NCBI RefSeq assembly: GCF_023716565.1
Contig: NZ_CP071849.1
Location: 1,178,001 to 1,242,000, forward strand
Source: Vibrio sp. SCSIO 43136
GTDB lineage: Bacteria; Pseudomonadota; Gammaproteobacteria; Enterobacterales; Vibrionaceae
Length of the DNA: 64,000 bases
Reading direction: 5' to 3'
The notes under the pieces were generated by a model. The model ran no database searches and was not told the DNA's origin. It worked only from the letters and a program-made list of their open reading frames with translations. Made by a program: the position numbers and the translations under genes. Below, one piece after another: positions 44,480-54,005 of this stretch; position 1 is the stretch's first letter, and each line of letters begins with the position of its first letter.

Positions 44480-45502
44480 ATGAGCCAAGATAAAATCCAC
44501 AGTTTTGAATTCGGTCGAGTCATCGCCATTCTTGCTATCGTCGCCATGCATTGCCAAATGTTTCTTTCATACTGGCATATTAATGAGGAGCCATGGGTCG
44601 CCTATATTTTCAATCAATTGACCCGATTTGCGGTACCGTTGTTTTTCTTGATATCTGGCTATCTCATCGCACCAAGATTAACGGATGCACCAATCGCAAC
44701 GCTCAAACGCTACAGTGTGCCGCTACTGCGCATTTTTGTCGTCTGGAGCGTTATCTGTCTGCTAATGCCGTTTAATCTGGAAGAGGTTGCCAAGTGGGGT
44801 TATTTGGCGGAAAGGCAAAGTTATTGGGACTACTTGCTCTCGTCCCCTATTAACAGCTTATTTGAAGGTGGACTGGTTCACCTTTGGTTTATCCCAGCCT
44901 TGCTTTGCTCCGTATTGATCACCGCTTTGCTTGCCAAGTTTCGTAAGCTGGAGCTGCTTATTCCACTCGGGATCGCATTGTACGTCTATGGGGTACTTGC
45001 AGGCAGCTACCACACATTTACAGGACTAGAGTCGTTTATTTTTACGCGCAATGGCCCTTTCTTTAGCACGCTTCTGTTCGCTATTGGTTTCACAATTCGC
45101 CAAGAGTCCATACAAGCCACTCGCAAACAAGCCACAATTTTAACCATAGTAGGTTGCGCAATGCATTTAAGCGAAGCCTTCATTGTTCATCAGTACGGTT
45201 ATACCTTCAACATGAACGACTTCTTGTTTGGCACGGTTTTATGGGGCGCTGGTTGCTTTATGTGGTTGCTAGCGCAACCTGAGCTAGGGCAAACGCAATG
45301 GCTAACTAAACAATCAAGATATGTATTACCTATGTATGTCACTCACCTTCCTGTGGCGATTTTAATGACGAACCTGGCAGGTTATCTTGGGCTGACCTAT
45401 GGGATGCGAGATGTAGTCATGCTGTCTGGTACTTTGGTCTTCTCATATCTACTCATCCGAGGGATTGAGAAAACGCCGTTTTATCGCTGGTTATACCGAT
45501 AA
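44480..45502 (+). CDS. Membrane acyltransferase 3 family protein
   Basis: A 340-residue inner-membrane protein with about ten helices. The N-terminal FGRVIAILAIVAMHCQMF holds the histidine conserved in acyltransferase-3 enzymes, and RFAVPLFFLISGYLI follows as in OafA/WecH-like proteins. It would O-acetylate a glycan or other envelope molecule. No polysaccharide genes lie next to it, so the target is unknown. Confidence 0.82.
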   Translation: MSQDKIHSFEFGRVIAILAIVAMHCQMFLSYWHINEEPWVAYIFNQLTRFAVPLFFLISGYLIAPRLTDAPIATLKRYSVPLLRIFVVWSVICLLMPFNLEEVAKWGYLAERQSYWDYLLSSPINSLFEGGLVHLWFIPALLCSVLITALLAKFRKLELLIPLGIALYVYGVLAGSYHTFTGLESFIFTRNGPFFSTLLFAIGFTIRQESIQATRKQATILTIVGCAMHLSEAFIVHQYGYTFNMNDFLFGTVLWGAGCFMWLLAQPELGQTQWLTKQSRYVLPMYVTHLPVAILMTNLAGYLGLTYGMRDVVMLSGTLVFSYLLIRGIEKTPFYRWLYR

Positions 45503-45552
45503 ACGATTAGACCCGCTTACAGCGAATGAACTGCAAGCGGGTCTAGGCAGTA

Positions 45553-46497
45553 TTATGAGACCACAGGCTCTACTTTATAATCATCTATGACTAGTTGTTC
45601 AGCGTTAGTACTAAGCAGCCACTCTTCGTTCACTAGCACGTTGACCGGCTCCCCTGCCAAAGTCTCAGCCTTCAAACGAATGCGCAACTTGGCAAGAAAT
45701 TGCTCGCCACGATCTTCAACCTCTAATTGTTCGATATCGTGTTCGCAATTGGGTTTGAAACTCTGACGTAACAACTCATACCAATCATTAAACCCTGCGA
45801 TGCCATTAAAGGTGCCTTCTGGCGCTGTAATCACAACGTCGTTATTAAGCATCGCATGGAAGGCTCCGGAGTTTCCGTCTAATTGGTCCATTTGCTCAAA
45901 CCAAGTCTGAACAAGTTTGTGAATTTTCACTTGTGGGGACTCCAGTAACTCGTTGATGCTTACTAGCAATCGACCCGCGTGCTCTTTAGCTTTGTCTTCA
46001 ACACCCTCTTGAGTGTTGTAAACGCCCGGAATATAGACCATGCCATTAGTAAATATCGGCGAGTGATAGTGCATACCAGCTAAATACGCTGTCTGCTGAA
46101 TCGGGTACAACAACTGCTCTATCGTGAAGTGGTTATAACCCAAAGGATCGTAAGACTCTTTTGGCCCGCCAACCGTGGTTGAGATGATGAAATCTTTACC
46201 TTTTAACTTGTCCCCTTCTGGACCGTAAGCAAAATTGAAACTAAATACGTCATCAATCCATTTTTTCATCAAGGCTGGTACTGAGTACCAGTAAAATGGA
46301 AACTGAAACACGACCACTTGTGCATCCACCAGTGCTCGCTGTTCCGCCTCTACGTCGATATCAAAATTTGGATAAAGGAGGTCGAGTCTACGAATATCAA
46401 CACTATCAAGTGCCTCGTCCAGTTGATTCAAAATGACTTTGTTAGTGAAAGAAGACTCTAGATTCGGATGACCAGAGATCACTACGACGTTGCTCAT
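45553..46497 (-). CDS. NAD(P)H oxidoreductase fused to SnoaL-like domain
   Basis: A 314-residue two-domain protein. Residues 1-190 are a flavodoxin-like quinone reductase of the KefF/MdaB type (VVISGHPNLESSFTNK, QFPFYWYSVPALMKKWIDDVF, GGPKESYDPLGYNHFTIEQLL). Residues about 195-314 form a SnoaL/NTF2-like domain (HKLVQTWFEQMDQLDG). It should reduce quinones or similar electrophiles with FMN/FAD. It is divergent from a LysR regulator, the usual layout for an inducible detoxification gene. Confidence 0.83.
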   Translation of the reverse strand: MSNVVVISGHPNLESSFTNKVILNQLDEALDSVDIRRLDLLYPNFDIDVEAEQRALVDAQVVVFQFPFYWYSVPALMKKWIDDVFSFNFAYGPEGDKLKGKDFIISTTVGGPKESYDPLGYNHFTIEQLLYPIQQTAYLAGMHYHSPIFTNGMVYIPGVYNTQEGVEDKAKEHAGRLLVSINELLESPQVKIHKLVQTWFEQMDQLDGNSGAFHAMLNNDVVITAPEGTFNGIAGFNDWYELLRQSFKPNCEHDIEQLEVEDRGEQFLAKLRIRLKAETLAGEPVNVLVNEEWLLSTNAEQLVIDDYKVEPVVS

Positions 46498-46522
46498 GCT
46501 GTGCTCCTAGCAAATGCTATCA

Positions 46523-46555
46523 GTTAACTTGATTTGATGGCCGCTATGTTAACTT
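46523..46555. promoter_or_regulatory. Direct repeat in the oxidoreductase/lysR divergent promoter
   Basis: GTTAACTT occurs at 46523-46530 and again at 46548-46555, 25 bp apart, in the 132-bp gap between the divergent genes. This is a reasonable candidate for LysR-type regulator binding. Confidence 0.4.
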
Positions 46556-46629
46556 TTCGAATTATTCGCTTGTAGCCACTTAAAACCTATTATTTAATTA
46601 GGTAAAAACTAACAAACTAAGGATAAAGC

Positions 46630-47526
46630 GTGAAAGGAACGACTTACAATCAGTTGCAGGTGTTTCAAGCGATTGTGCGTGAAGGCAGTATTCGAGGTGC
46701 CGCACGAAAATTAGAAATGGCTGCCCCCTCTGTTAGCCAGTCCTTGAAGCTGTTAGAGGCGAATATTGGCCTGACCCTCTTTCACCGCACTACCCGTAAG
46801 ATTGAACTTACCGAAGCAGGAAGATTGCTGCACGAGCGAACGATGTCGGCGATGGACTCCCTTAACTATGCACTGGAAAGTGTGCAAGAGCTCAGTGATG
46901 AGCCAAGTGGACCACTTCGGGTGACCATTCCTAGGTTTGTTTACAACACCTATTTCCAAAAAGTTTACGCCGATTTCTGTCGTCTCTATCCGCAGATACA
47001 ACTGGAGGTCTCTATCTCTGATGCGGCGATTGATATTGCGAAAGAAGGATTCGATCTCGGGCTACGATTTGGCAGTATCGTAGATGAAGACATGGTTGCG
47101 AAACAGCTGACACCACCAATGAAAGAAGCTCTGTTCGCTTCTCCTAGCTATATTGAAAAAAATGGCCAACCTAAGTCACTTGATGATCTGAAGCAACATC
47201 GATTGATTCAATATCGCTTCATGACTTCGAATAAATTAGCTCGATTGAATCTCGTTGAGAATGGTCAAGAAACACAGGTTGAAATCCCTATCAGTATGAT
47301 CGTCAACGATACCGATCTCATGGTCGATGCCGCCAAAGAAGGGCTTGGCATTGGGCGTTTAGTCTATCCTGCACTAGAACCGCATCTAAAAGATAAAAGC
47401 TTACTGCCTATCTTGGAAACTCGTTGGTCAACCTATCCGGGCATTTACGTCTATTTCAATCGTAACAGCCAAAAAGTTAAACGAGTTAGGGTCTTTATTG
47501 ACTATCTATTGAAGCATTTTGGGTAA
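46630..47526 (+). CDS. LysR-family transcriptional regulator
   Basis: A 298-residue regulator with an N-terminal winged helix (LQVFQAIVREGSIRGAARKL EMAAPSVSQSLKLLE region, about 9-45) and a LysR substrate-binding domain from about 90. It starts at GTG 46630, eight bases after AAGGA. It probably controls the divergent oxidoreductase gene in response to an electrophile or aromatic ligand. Confidence 0.9.
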   Translation: MKGTTYNQLQVFQAIVREGSIRGAARKLEMAAPSVSQSLKLLEANIGLTLFHRTTRKIELTEAGRLLHERTMSAMDSLNYALESVQELSDEPSGPLRVTIPRFVYNTYFQKVYADFCRLYPQIQLEVSISDAAIDIAKEGFDLGLRFGSIVDEDMVAKQLTPPMKEALFASPSYIEKNGQPKSLDDLKQHRLIQYRFMTSNKLARLNLVENGQETQVEIPISMIVNDTDLMVDAAKEGLGIGRLVYPALEPHLKDKSLLPILETRWSTYPGIYVYFNRNSQKVKRVRVFIDYLLKHFG

Positions 47527-47527
47527 A

Positions 47528-47556
47528 TAAAAAGAGCACCAAACCTAGGTGCTCTT
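47528..47556 (-). terminator. Terminator between lysR and serine dehydratase gene
   Basis: A 9-bp stem AAGAGCACC / GGTGCTCTT with a 7-base loop is followed on the minus strand by TTTATTT, so it mainly serves the leftward serine dehydratase operon. Confidence 0.75.
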
Positions 47557-47621
47557 AAATTGGGACTCGATATCTTTTCGATCGCCTACCGGGGCGCCGA
47601 TATCCCTACTCACATATCCAG

Positions 47622-48989
47622 CTACTCACATGGCGTGATATGAATCACCGCTAGACCACCGAGCGACGTCTCTCGATATTTTTTATTCATGTCTTTACCA
47701 GTTTGATACATGGTTTCGATCACTTTATCGAGTGAGATTAGACACTTGCTGTTTCTTTTCAATGCCATGCGAGATGCATTGATCGCTTTCATCGCACCCA
47801 TTGCATTGCGCTCTATACATGGCACCTGAACCAAACCGCCAATTGGATCACACGTCATGCCCAGCGAGTGCTCCATTGCAATCTCGGCTGCCATGCAGAT
47901 CTGCTCGTTGCTACCACCTCTAAGTGCGGTAAGGCCCGCAGCAGCCATCGAAGACGAAACACCAATTTCACCCTGGCACCCTACTTCCGCCCCCGAGATT
48001 GACGCATTCATTTTGTAAAGCATACCAATAGCTCCGGCGACAGCCATAAAATCTCTAAGCTGCGGCGTATCTAGCGGTTGGATAAAACGATGGTAGTACA
48101 TCAACACCGCAGGAATAACCCCTGCTGCACCATTGGTAGGTGACGTGACAACTTGTCCGCCTGCAGCATTTTCTTCACTCATTGCAAATGCAAAGGCGTT
48201 TATCCAGTCCATCACCTCCATGGGGTCATTTTCTATGGCTGCATTAGCTTGGAGCTTTTTCACCAGTGCAGGGGCACGACGAGTTACTTTCAGCCCACCT
48301 TCAAGAATACCTTCGGTATTAAATCCTCGTTCAATGCCTGAAGACATCACCTGCCAAACCTTTTCCGCACGAGCCGATATGGCTTCATCACTATTAAAGG
48401 AGAGCTCGTTACGCAAAATCATTCCACCAATGCTAAGTCCATTCTGATCGGCTTGATTGAGAATGTCTTCAGCAGAATTGAAGGGAAACTCCACGTCAAC
48501 GATTTTACTGTCACCGCTATTTTTTAGCTCGGATTCGGTCGCAATAAAGCCGCCACCTGTCGAGTAATATGTCTCGCTCAGAAGCAACTCTTTATTGGCA
48601 TCAAATGCACTGATGGTCATTCCATTTTCGTGTAATGGCAGGTTTGAGGAATGAAACAGCAGATCTCTGTCTAGGTCAAAAGCTATCGAGTGTTCACCAC
48701 GTAATGGTAATACTTGGTTTTCAAGGCTTGTACGCATCTGATGATTCGCAGCTGAGATATCGATGCTGTCAGGTTTGTTACCCATCAAGCCCAACAAGGT
48801 AGCTCGGTCGGTATGGTGGCCTTTACCGGTTAACGACAGTGAACCGTACAGATCTACTTGCACCCTTGCCACTTGCTCCACTTGGGGTGCCAGCGCCTGC
48901 ACAAAAGAAAAACCAGCAAGCATAGGACCATTAGTGTGAGAGCTAGATGGGCCGACGCCTACTTTAAATATATCGAAGATGGATAACAT
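47622..48989 (-). CDS. sdaA: L-serine dehydratase, iron-sulphur type
   Basis: A 455-residue single-chain L-serine ammonia-lyase converting serine to pyruvate and ammonia. The N-terminal FKVGVGPSSSHTNGPMLAG (about 8-26) is the beta-domain signature. The [4Fe-4S] cysteines are visible in GCQGEIGVSSS, TCDPIGGLVQ and VPCIERN. SdaA and SdaB paralogues cannot be told apart here. It lies ten bases after an SSS symporter gene on the same strand, suggesting uptake followed by deamination of serine or a precursor. Confidence 0.92.
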   Translation of the reverse strand: MLSIFDIFKVGVGPSSSHTNGPMLAGFSFVQALAPQVEQVARVQVDLYGSLSLTGKGHHTDRATLLGLMGNKPDSIDISAANHQMRTSLENQVLPLRGEHSIAFDLDRDLLFHSSNLPLHENGMTISAFDANKELLLSETYYSTGGGFIATESELKNSGDSKIVDVEFPFNSAEDILNQADQNGLSIGGMILRNELSFNSDEAISARAEKVWQVMSSGIERGFNTEGILEGGLKVTRRAPALVKKLQANAAIENDPMEVMDWINAFAFAMSEENAAGGQVVTSPTNGAAGVIPAVLMYYHRFIQPLDTPQLRDFMAVAGAIGMLYKMNASISGAEVGCQGEIGVSSSMAAAGLTALRGGSNEQICMAAEIAMEHSLGMTCDPIGGLVQVPCIERNAMGAMKAINASRMALKRNSKCLISLDKVIETMYQTGKDMNKKYRETSLGGLAVIHITPCE

Positions 48990-48999
48990 ACTCTTCTCT

Positions 49000-50547
49000 C
49001 TATACTGCGGATTGAAGCCAATTTGGGATTGCAGCGCAGATGCCTAGCGTGAGAGCGGCAAACCAAAATAGGCCATAATGGACAGGTTTGGGTTTGGCGA
49101 TTAACTGCTTTTGCTGCTGGATAAATTTTAGTTGAGTTGGGCTGTTTTCGCCCCAGCGCAAACTGACCAAGCTCCCAACTAACAAAAATACTATTGTTCC
49201 AACTGGTGCATACCATGGCCATGACCACTCTAAATAACGACAAACGATAATGGCGAGAATACTGGCGATACTTCCGATGATAACGCCCACTTCATTTGCT
49301 TTGCTGACCAAAAGCCCAAGTAAAAAAGACCCGAGACGAATCCCCACAAAGATAGAGGTTAGACTGGCGATGGTTTTCAATACGGATTCATTCGACACGG
49401 CGAACATTGCAGGCAAAACAACCGAGACTGCCGCCACCAGACTCAATTTACGAGCCACATTCTCATAGTGTTGTTTGGGTTTGTCTTTACCAACAAACCG
49501 CTTATACAAATCAAACGTTGCGACGGTCGCCATTGAGTTATATGTCGAATCGAGTGTCGACATTGCCGCTGCCGCCAGTGCAGATATCACCATGCCAACC
49601 ACAATCGGATTGGTGTGATGAAACACGAAGTCGAGAATAACATTATTGCTGTTTTCAAACGTCTTACCTCCGTAGTAGAGATACAGAAGTACTCCCATCA
49701 AGGAGAAGAACAGATAAATGACGAACGAACCATATCCGCATACCAGCATCGCTTTTTGGGCATGCTCAACATCTCTTGTTGCAAGCGTTCTCTGAATAAT
49801 TAGTTGGTTCGAGCCGTAAACACTTAGATGCAAAAAGGCCACAGCAAACAAACCAGCCCACAAGGTAGTATCCACTTTAGGATCGAGAGAAAAGTTAAAC
49901 ACTTCAACATGCTGACCCAGGTCCACCGCCACTTGGTTTCCTGATTGAAAATCAACCAGCAAAATTACAAAAATAGATAAACTGCCGATACCAAGTACCA
50001 CCGATTGCAGCATGTCAGTCCAGATAACGGTTGAGATGCCCCCAGAGTAGGTATAAAGCGCAGTAAAAAGACTGATATAAATTATTGATTCATATATCGA
50101 TATTGGGAGCACCTGCACCAAAATAAGCGCAACCGCATATAAAATGACCCCGGCGGAGATGCATTGAACCAAAATGAAGACTAAAGAGTTAATCGTTCTT
50201 GCATACACGCCAAATCGCAATTCGAGATACTCATAAATAGAGGTCAAGCCAAGTTTATAAAACACTGGGACAAACAAGACTACGGCAAAAAATATCACTA
50301 TCGGATAGTTGAGATGAATCGCCAGCGCTTGCATACCAGAGTGATAAACCCAGCCTGGCATACCGACAAATGTCATCGCACTGATATAAGTCGCCAGTAT
50401 AGAAATGCCTGCAGTAAACCAGCCAAATTGTCGACTACCTGTTGAAAAGTCGCCGCCACCACTGCCTCGCCTGTTCACCATGTAGCTGATTAATAGGGTA
50501 AAACTCACATACAGTCCTATTACTACAAAGCTTGAGTACGTAACCAT
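49000..50547 (-). CDS. Sodium:solute symporter (SSS family)
   Basis: A 515-residue, roughly thirteen-helix sodium symporter. SILATYISAMTFVGMPGWVYHSG and ALAAAAMSTLDSTYNSMATV are the typical helix 1 and sodium-site (SSF helix 8) segments. The substrate is not predictable. Co-transcription with serine dehydratase suggests serine or a compound yielding it. ATG 50547 is taken with a GGA-containing upstream site. A TTG four codons earlier is less likely. Confidence 0.85.
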   Translation of the reverse strand: MVTYSSFVVIGLYVSFTLLISYMVNRRGSGGGDFSTGSRQFGWFTAGISILATYISAMTFVGMPGWVYHSGMQALAIHLNYPIVIFFAVVLFVPVFYKLGLTSIYEYLELRFGVYARTINSLVFILVQCISAGVILYAVALILVQVLPISIYESIIYISLFTALYTYSGGISTVIWTDMLQSVVLGIGSLSIFVILLVDFQSGNQVAVDLGQHVEVFNFSLDPKVDTTLWAGLFAVAFLHLSVYGSNQLIIQRTLATRDVEHAQKAMLVCGYGSFVIYLFFSLMGVLLYLYYGGKTFENSNNVILDFVFHHTNPIVVGMVISALAAAAMSTLDSTYNSMATVATFDLYKRFVGKDKPKQHYENVARKLSLVAAVSVVLPAMFAVSNESVLKTIASLTSIFVGIRLGSFLLGLLVSKANEVGVIIGSIASILAIIVCRYLEWSWPWYAPVGTIVFLLVGSLVSLRWGENSPTQLKFIQQQKQLIAKPKPVHYGLFWFAALTLGICAAIPNWLQSAV

Positions 50548-50632
50548 CAAATAATCCAACCCGCCTAGATTGCTGCTTCAACCTAATCAATCGTACCTTT
50601 TTTATTCATCATTCGTTGCCTTTACAACTTTC

Positions 50633-50654
50633 AAACGTGATCTTTCTCAACCTA
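50633..50654 (-). promoter_or_regulatory. CRP-like site near the symporter operon
   Basis: The half GTGATCT and the partner TCA give about 13-14 matches to the 22-bp CRP consensus. The centre is about 96 bp before the symporter start. Confidence 0.35.
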
Positions 50655-50694
50655 AAACTGTCATTTTGATTAATAACCGTGCCATCCAGGCTAA

Positions 50695-50716
50695 AAATTA
50701 GACCTAGATCACTTTA
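50695..50716 (+). promoter_or_regulatory. CRP-like site in the symporter/MFS divergent gap
   Basis: The 22-bp sequence matches the CRP consensus at about 17 positions; its centre is GACCTAGATCAC. It lies about 150-170 bp from either start in a 329-bp divergent gap, so it could activate one or both operons. The remainder of the gap shows no further recognisable signal. Confidence 0.55.
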
Positions 50717-50876
50717 TTGAGCATAAATGGGTACGCACTCAATCAAAGTCAGGATTTGATCACAAAAAATTGTGGGTATTTTTTTATATGATTTATCCCA
50801 TCAATACACGACACCAGAATATTCTCAGCACAGAGATATTTCTGAAAAAACTCATACAAACAATGGAATTGCAGCT

Positions 50877-52172
50877 ATGACAGCAAGAAAACACATGAGC
50901 GAAGTGCCTTTGGTGCAACGCATGGCAGCTTACTTAGCGATACTAGTCGGTTACTTCTTTTACTGTTACAACTTTGTGATAATTGACTACGTACGCCCAT
51001 ATATCGTTGAGGCTTACGACGGGATCAGCTTGGCAGATACTGCTCAGTTCTATACTTGGCAATCCGTTGGTGCCCTGATTGGTGCATTAAGTTGTGCGTG
51101 GTTTGCCACTAACTTCGGTAAAAAATCTACTCTGATTGCCATTACAGCACTGAACGGCGGCGCAACCATCATCAATATGATGTTCACCGACTACACAACT
51201 TGGGCTGCAATGCGTTTTATCATCGGTATTTCACTTGGCGGTTACTTTACCGTTGCAGTTAGCCTGATGATTGGCTTGTTTACCCCAACAGTACGCGGCA
51301 AGTTGACAGCTTTCGCTTCATCCATGTTCTCAGTCGCTCTGATGGCAATGGGTGCGTACGCAGCATTCCTATCAGAGATTAACGCACCTTGGGAAAGCCT
51401 AATGTGGGTTGGCGGCATTCCACCGTTGGTAGCAGCCGTTGTAATGGTGTTCATCCTGCCTAGCGACAAGAAAGTTATTGCTTACGGTGAAGAAGAACAA
51501 GCCACTAAAGCCCAAGCTGAAGAGCCAGTGAAAAAAGGCTCATGGGGTGAAATGCTTAGCGCACCATATCGTAAGCTGACAATCACCTGTCTGTTGCTGG
51601 CCGGCCTTAACTTTTATGGTTACCAGTTCTTCTCGGGTTTCGTAACTACCTACCTAAAAGAAGTACGTGAGTTCGACGGTACGACCATTGGTGTGATCTT
51701 CTCTATTTCTGCATTTGGTTCACTTTTCGGAGCTTGGATTTGGGGTGCCATTGCCGACAAGTTTGGTCGTAAGGTCAATGCATTCGGTTTCATCCTTGCG
51801 GGCATCATGGCTTCAGTATTCTTCGTTGCGCCAAGCGACGTGATGATTGGTAGCTTAAACATGCTAGCCATCTTAGGTCTTATTTATAACTTCGGTCTAT
51901 CAGCATCGGCTGTTTGGGGTGGTTACTTCTCTGAATTGTTCCCAGCGCACCTACGTAGCTTTGGTGCAGCGCTATTCCACGGTGGTCGTATTATCGGCAT
52001 GTGGGCACCAATGGTATTGGTATTCATCAAAGAACGCTCAGACCTAGCAACAGCAATGTGGGGCTCACCAATCGTATGGATTGTAGCTGGTCTACTATGG
52101 CTATCCCTGCCAGAAACACTAAAAGGCGGCATCTTCAGCAAAGAAAAAAAGCTTGAAAAAGCGACCGCATAA
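50877..52172 (+). CDS. MFS transporter (metabolite:proton symporter type)
   Basis: A 431-residue twelve-helix transporter. FATNFGKKSTLIAI and ADKFGRKVNAFGF are the loop 2-3 and 8-9 motifs, and SLPETLKGGIF is a common ending of the sugar/aromatic-acid porter group. ATG 50877 is chosen because GGA stands nine bases upstream and hydrophobic residues begin soon after. 35 upstream codons are discarded. The next gene on the same strand is a SnoaL-like protein 86 bp away, probably co-transcribed. Confidence 0.82.
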   Translation: MTARKHMSEVPLVQRMAAYLAILVGYFFYCYNFVIIDYVRPYIVEAYDGISLADTAQFYTWQSVGALIGALSCAWFATNFGKKSTLIAITALNGGATIINMMFTDYTTWAAMRFIIGISLGGYFTVAVSLMIGLFTPTVRGKLTAFASSMFSVALMAMGAYAAFLSEINAPWESLMWVGGIPPLVAAVVMVFILPSDKKVIAYGEEEQATKAQAEEPVKKGSWGEMLSAPYRKLTITCLLLAGLNFYGYQFFSGFVTTYLKEVREFDGTTIGVIFSISAFGSLFGAWIWGAIADKFGRKVNAFGFILAGIMASVFFVAPSDVMIGSLNMLAILGLIYNFGLSASAVWGGYFSELFPAHLRSFGAALFHGGRIIGMWAPMVLVFIKERSDLATAMWGSPIVWIVAGLLWLSLPETLKGGIFSKEKKLEKATA

Positions 52173-52258
52173 TCAAGTTTGCCCAGAGAGGTCACTCTCT
52201 GGGCCTATTATCCAAGTCCTGTTCCCAATGTCAGCTCGGCATTAATAGAGAGAAAGTT

Positions 52259-53275
52259 ATGTCTAAGTATCAAGAAGCTAAACGTATCGTGCGTGAATAT
52301 TTCGACGCAATAGAAAATGCGACGCATGAAACAGTCGCTGATGTATTAAAAGCGCACACTTCAGAAGACTACCTGTGGCGCGGAGTTTATCCATTTCGTG
52401 AGCAGCAAGGTGCGCAAGCTGCGGCAGATGTATTTTGGTCTCCACTGATGAAATCGATGACTCGCATGCAACGTCGTCAAGACATCTTCATCGGTGGTAA
52501 CAACGAAATCTCACCCGATGAAATCTGGGTAATGAGCATGGGTCACTTCATGGGCCTATTTGACGCTGAATACCTTGGTATGCGCCCAACGGGAAAAATC
52601 ATCAATATCCGCTACGCAGAATTTAACTGTGTCGTCGATGGGAAAATCACTAAGACAGGTTTGTTCTTAGACCTATTAGGCGCAATGGATCAGGCGGGTT
52701 GCTACCCACTTCCTCCATCAACGGGCAAACACTTTGTCTACCCTGGTCCTCGCAACCACGACGGTCTGTTGTTCAATGACGCCGCACCTGAAGAAGGAGT
52801 AGCGACTCTTGCCTTGGTCAATAAAATGGTCGATGACCTCTCAGCACTTAACGACAGTGGTGCAATGGGTTGTCCTCCTGAAGTTCTAGAAAAGAGCTGG
52901 TCTAAAGACATGATCTGGTACGGTCCATGTGGGATCGGCGCATCTTACACCATTCCTCGTTACCAACAGCAGCACCAGTTGCCGTTCCGCAATAACCTCA
53001 AGGATAAGAAGTTCAACGGCCATGTTTGCCGCTTTGCTGAGGGCAATTTTGCATGCTTCTTTGGTTGGCCAAACCTATCTAATACACCAATTGGTGGCTT
53101 CTTAGGTATGACTGGTGGAGAGGTACGTGCAGACATGCAAGTTGTCGATGTTTACTACCGAAACAACGACAAACTCTCTGAAAACTGGGTATTGATCGAT
53201 ATTCCTTATTGGCTAAAACAGCAAGGCCTAGATGTGTTCGAACGTACGCAACAGATTTTGAACCCATCACTATAA
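52259..53275 (+). CDS. Tandem SnoaL-like (polyketide cyclase/NTF2 fold) protein
   Basis: A 338-residue cytoplasmic protein with two SnoaL-like domains, about 1-165 (IVREYFDAIENA, DEIWVMSMGHFMGLFD) and about 190-335 (KSWSKDMIWYGPCGIG, GGFLGMTGGEVRADM). Members of this fold include ester cyclases and isomerases. Here the substrate is unknown. AGAGAAAG precedes ATG 52259. It probably acts on whatever the upstream MFS protein imports, and may share CRP control with the divergent serine dehydratase operon. Confidence 0.75.
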   Translation: MSKYQEAKRIVREYFDAIENATHETVADVLKAHTSEDYLWRGVYPFREQQGAQAAADVFWSPLMKSMTRMQRRQDIFIGGNNEISPDEIWVMSMGHFMGLFDAEYLGMRPTGKIINIRYAEFNCVVDGKITKTGLFLDLLGAMDQAGCYPLPPSTGKHFVYPGPRNHDGLLFNDAAPEEGVATLALVNKMVDDLSALNDSGAMGCPPEVLEKSWSKDMIWYGPCGIGASYTIPRYQQQHQLPFRNNLKDKKFNGHVCRFAEGNFACFFGWPNLSNTPIGGFLGMTGGEVRADMQVVDVYYRNNDKLSENWVLIDIPYWLKQQGLDVFERTQQILNPSL

Positions 53276-53298
53276 CCTAATAGATTACACTACAAACT

Positions 53299-53329
53299 AA
53301 AGCCTTGTTCCGTCTTGGAGCAAGGCTTT
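53299..53329 (+). terminator. Terminator of the MFS/SnoaL operon
   Basis: AAAGCCTTG pairs with CAAGGCTTT (9 bp) and an inner TCC/GGA pair extends it. TTTCTTT follows on the plus strand. Confidence 0.85.
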
Positions 53330-53390
53330 CTTTATCGAGAGAACTATGCCTTTCATTCGTTGGATAGCACAGCAAATTAGGCAGCAACGA

Positions 53391-53894
53391 CTAGCCGAAC
53401 TGTTTCAGCATCCAAACGTCACAACCACCATGCTCGGTCTCAGCCATTGGTGCACTTAAATGCTCAAACCCTAATTTTTCGTACATAGTGATAGCTGCGG
53501 TCATGCTCTTTAAAGTATCCAGATAGCAGGATTCAAAACCTTGTTCTCGAGCGAAATTTAGACAGGCCAATGTCAGCGCTTTCCCCGCGCCTAAACCTCG
53601 GCTTTTTTCCGACAAAAATAGTTTCTTTAGCTCACACACTTTGCTGTCTTGGCCAAAAGGGGCGATACCGCAGCCACCAATGACCTCTTCATCACACAGT
53701 GCAACTAAATAGAGGCTCTTATTTTCAGGTAGGTAATGTCGACTCATAGCATCAACTTCAGGGTCTGAGGGGCCAAAGCCCTCACCTACGGCACCAAATT
53801 CCGCACCTACAGTTTTGATGATATGACGCATCGCGGCATCATGTTGGGGCTTGATGGGAAGAAGAGTAAAACGAGTTTGATTATCCGTAGTCAT
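53391..53894 (-). CDS. GNAT-family N-acetyltransferase
   Basis: A 167-residue single-domain GNAT protein. LYLVALCDEEVIGGCGIAPF, then LKKLFLSEKSRGLGAGKALT with the RGLGAG acetyl-CoA loop (about 99-104), and MYEKLGFEHL near the end give a full fold. The substrate is unknown. It is transcribed alone, with a GGAGC ribosome site just upstream of its ATG. Confidence 0.85.
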   Translation of the reverse strand: MTTDNQTRFTLLPIKPQHDAAMRHIIKTVGAEFGAVGEGFGPSDPEVDAMSRHYLPENKSLYLVALCDEEVIGGCGIAPFGQDSKVCELKKLFLSEKSRGLGAGKALTLACLNFAREQGFESCYLDTLKSMTAAITMYEKLGFEHLSAPMAETEHGGCDVWMLKQFG

Positions 53895-54005
53895 TCATCG
53901 CTCCTTATTGATGAAAGGTTAGGCTAAGCAAACTCATTGAATTTGGCAATTAATGATTGGGGTATATTGACCTATCGTGGCTAACACACCCTAACACCAA
54001 AAGTT

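Noticed and set aside
50752..50785. Third CRP-like site near 50756
   Set aside because: The inverted repeat is oriented TCACAA...TTGTGG, opposite to the CRP arrangement.
53347..53460. Short plus-strand frame starting MPFIRWIAQQ
   Set aside because: It overlaps the end of the GNAT gene antisense and has only a weak ribosome site; no conserved feature.
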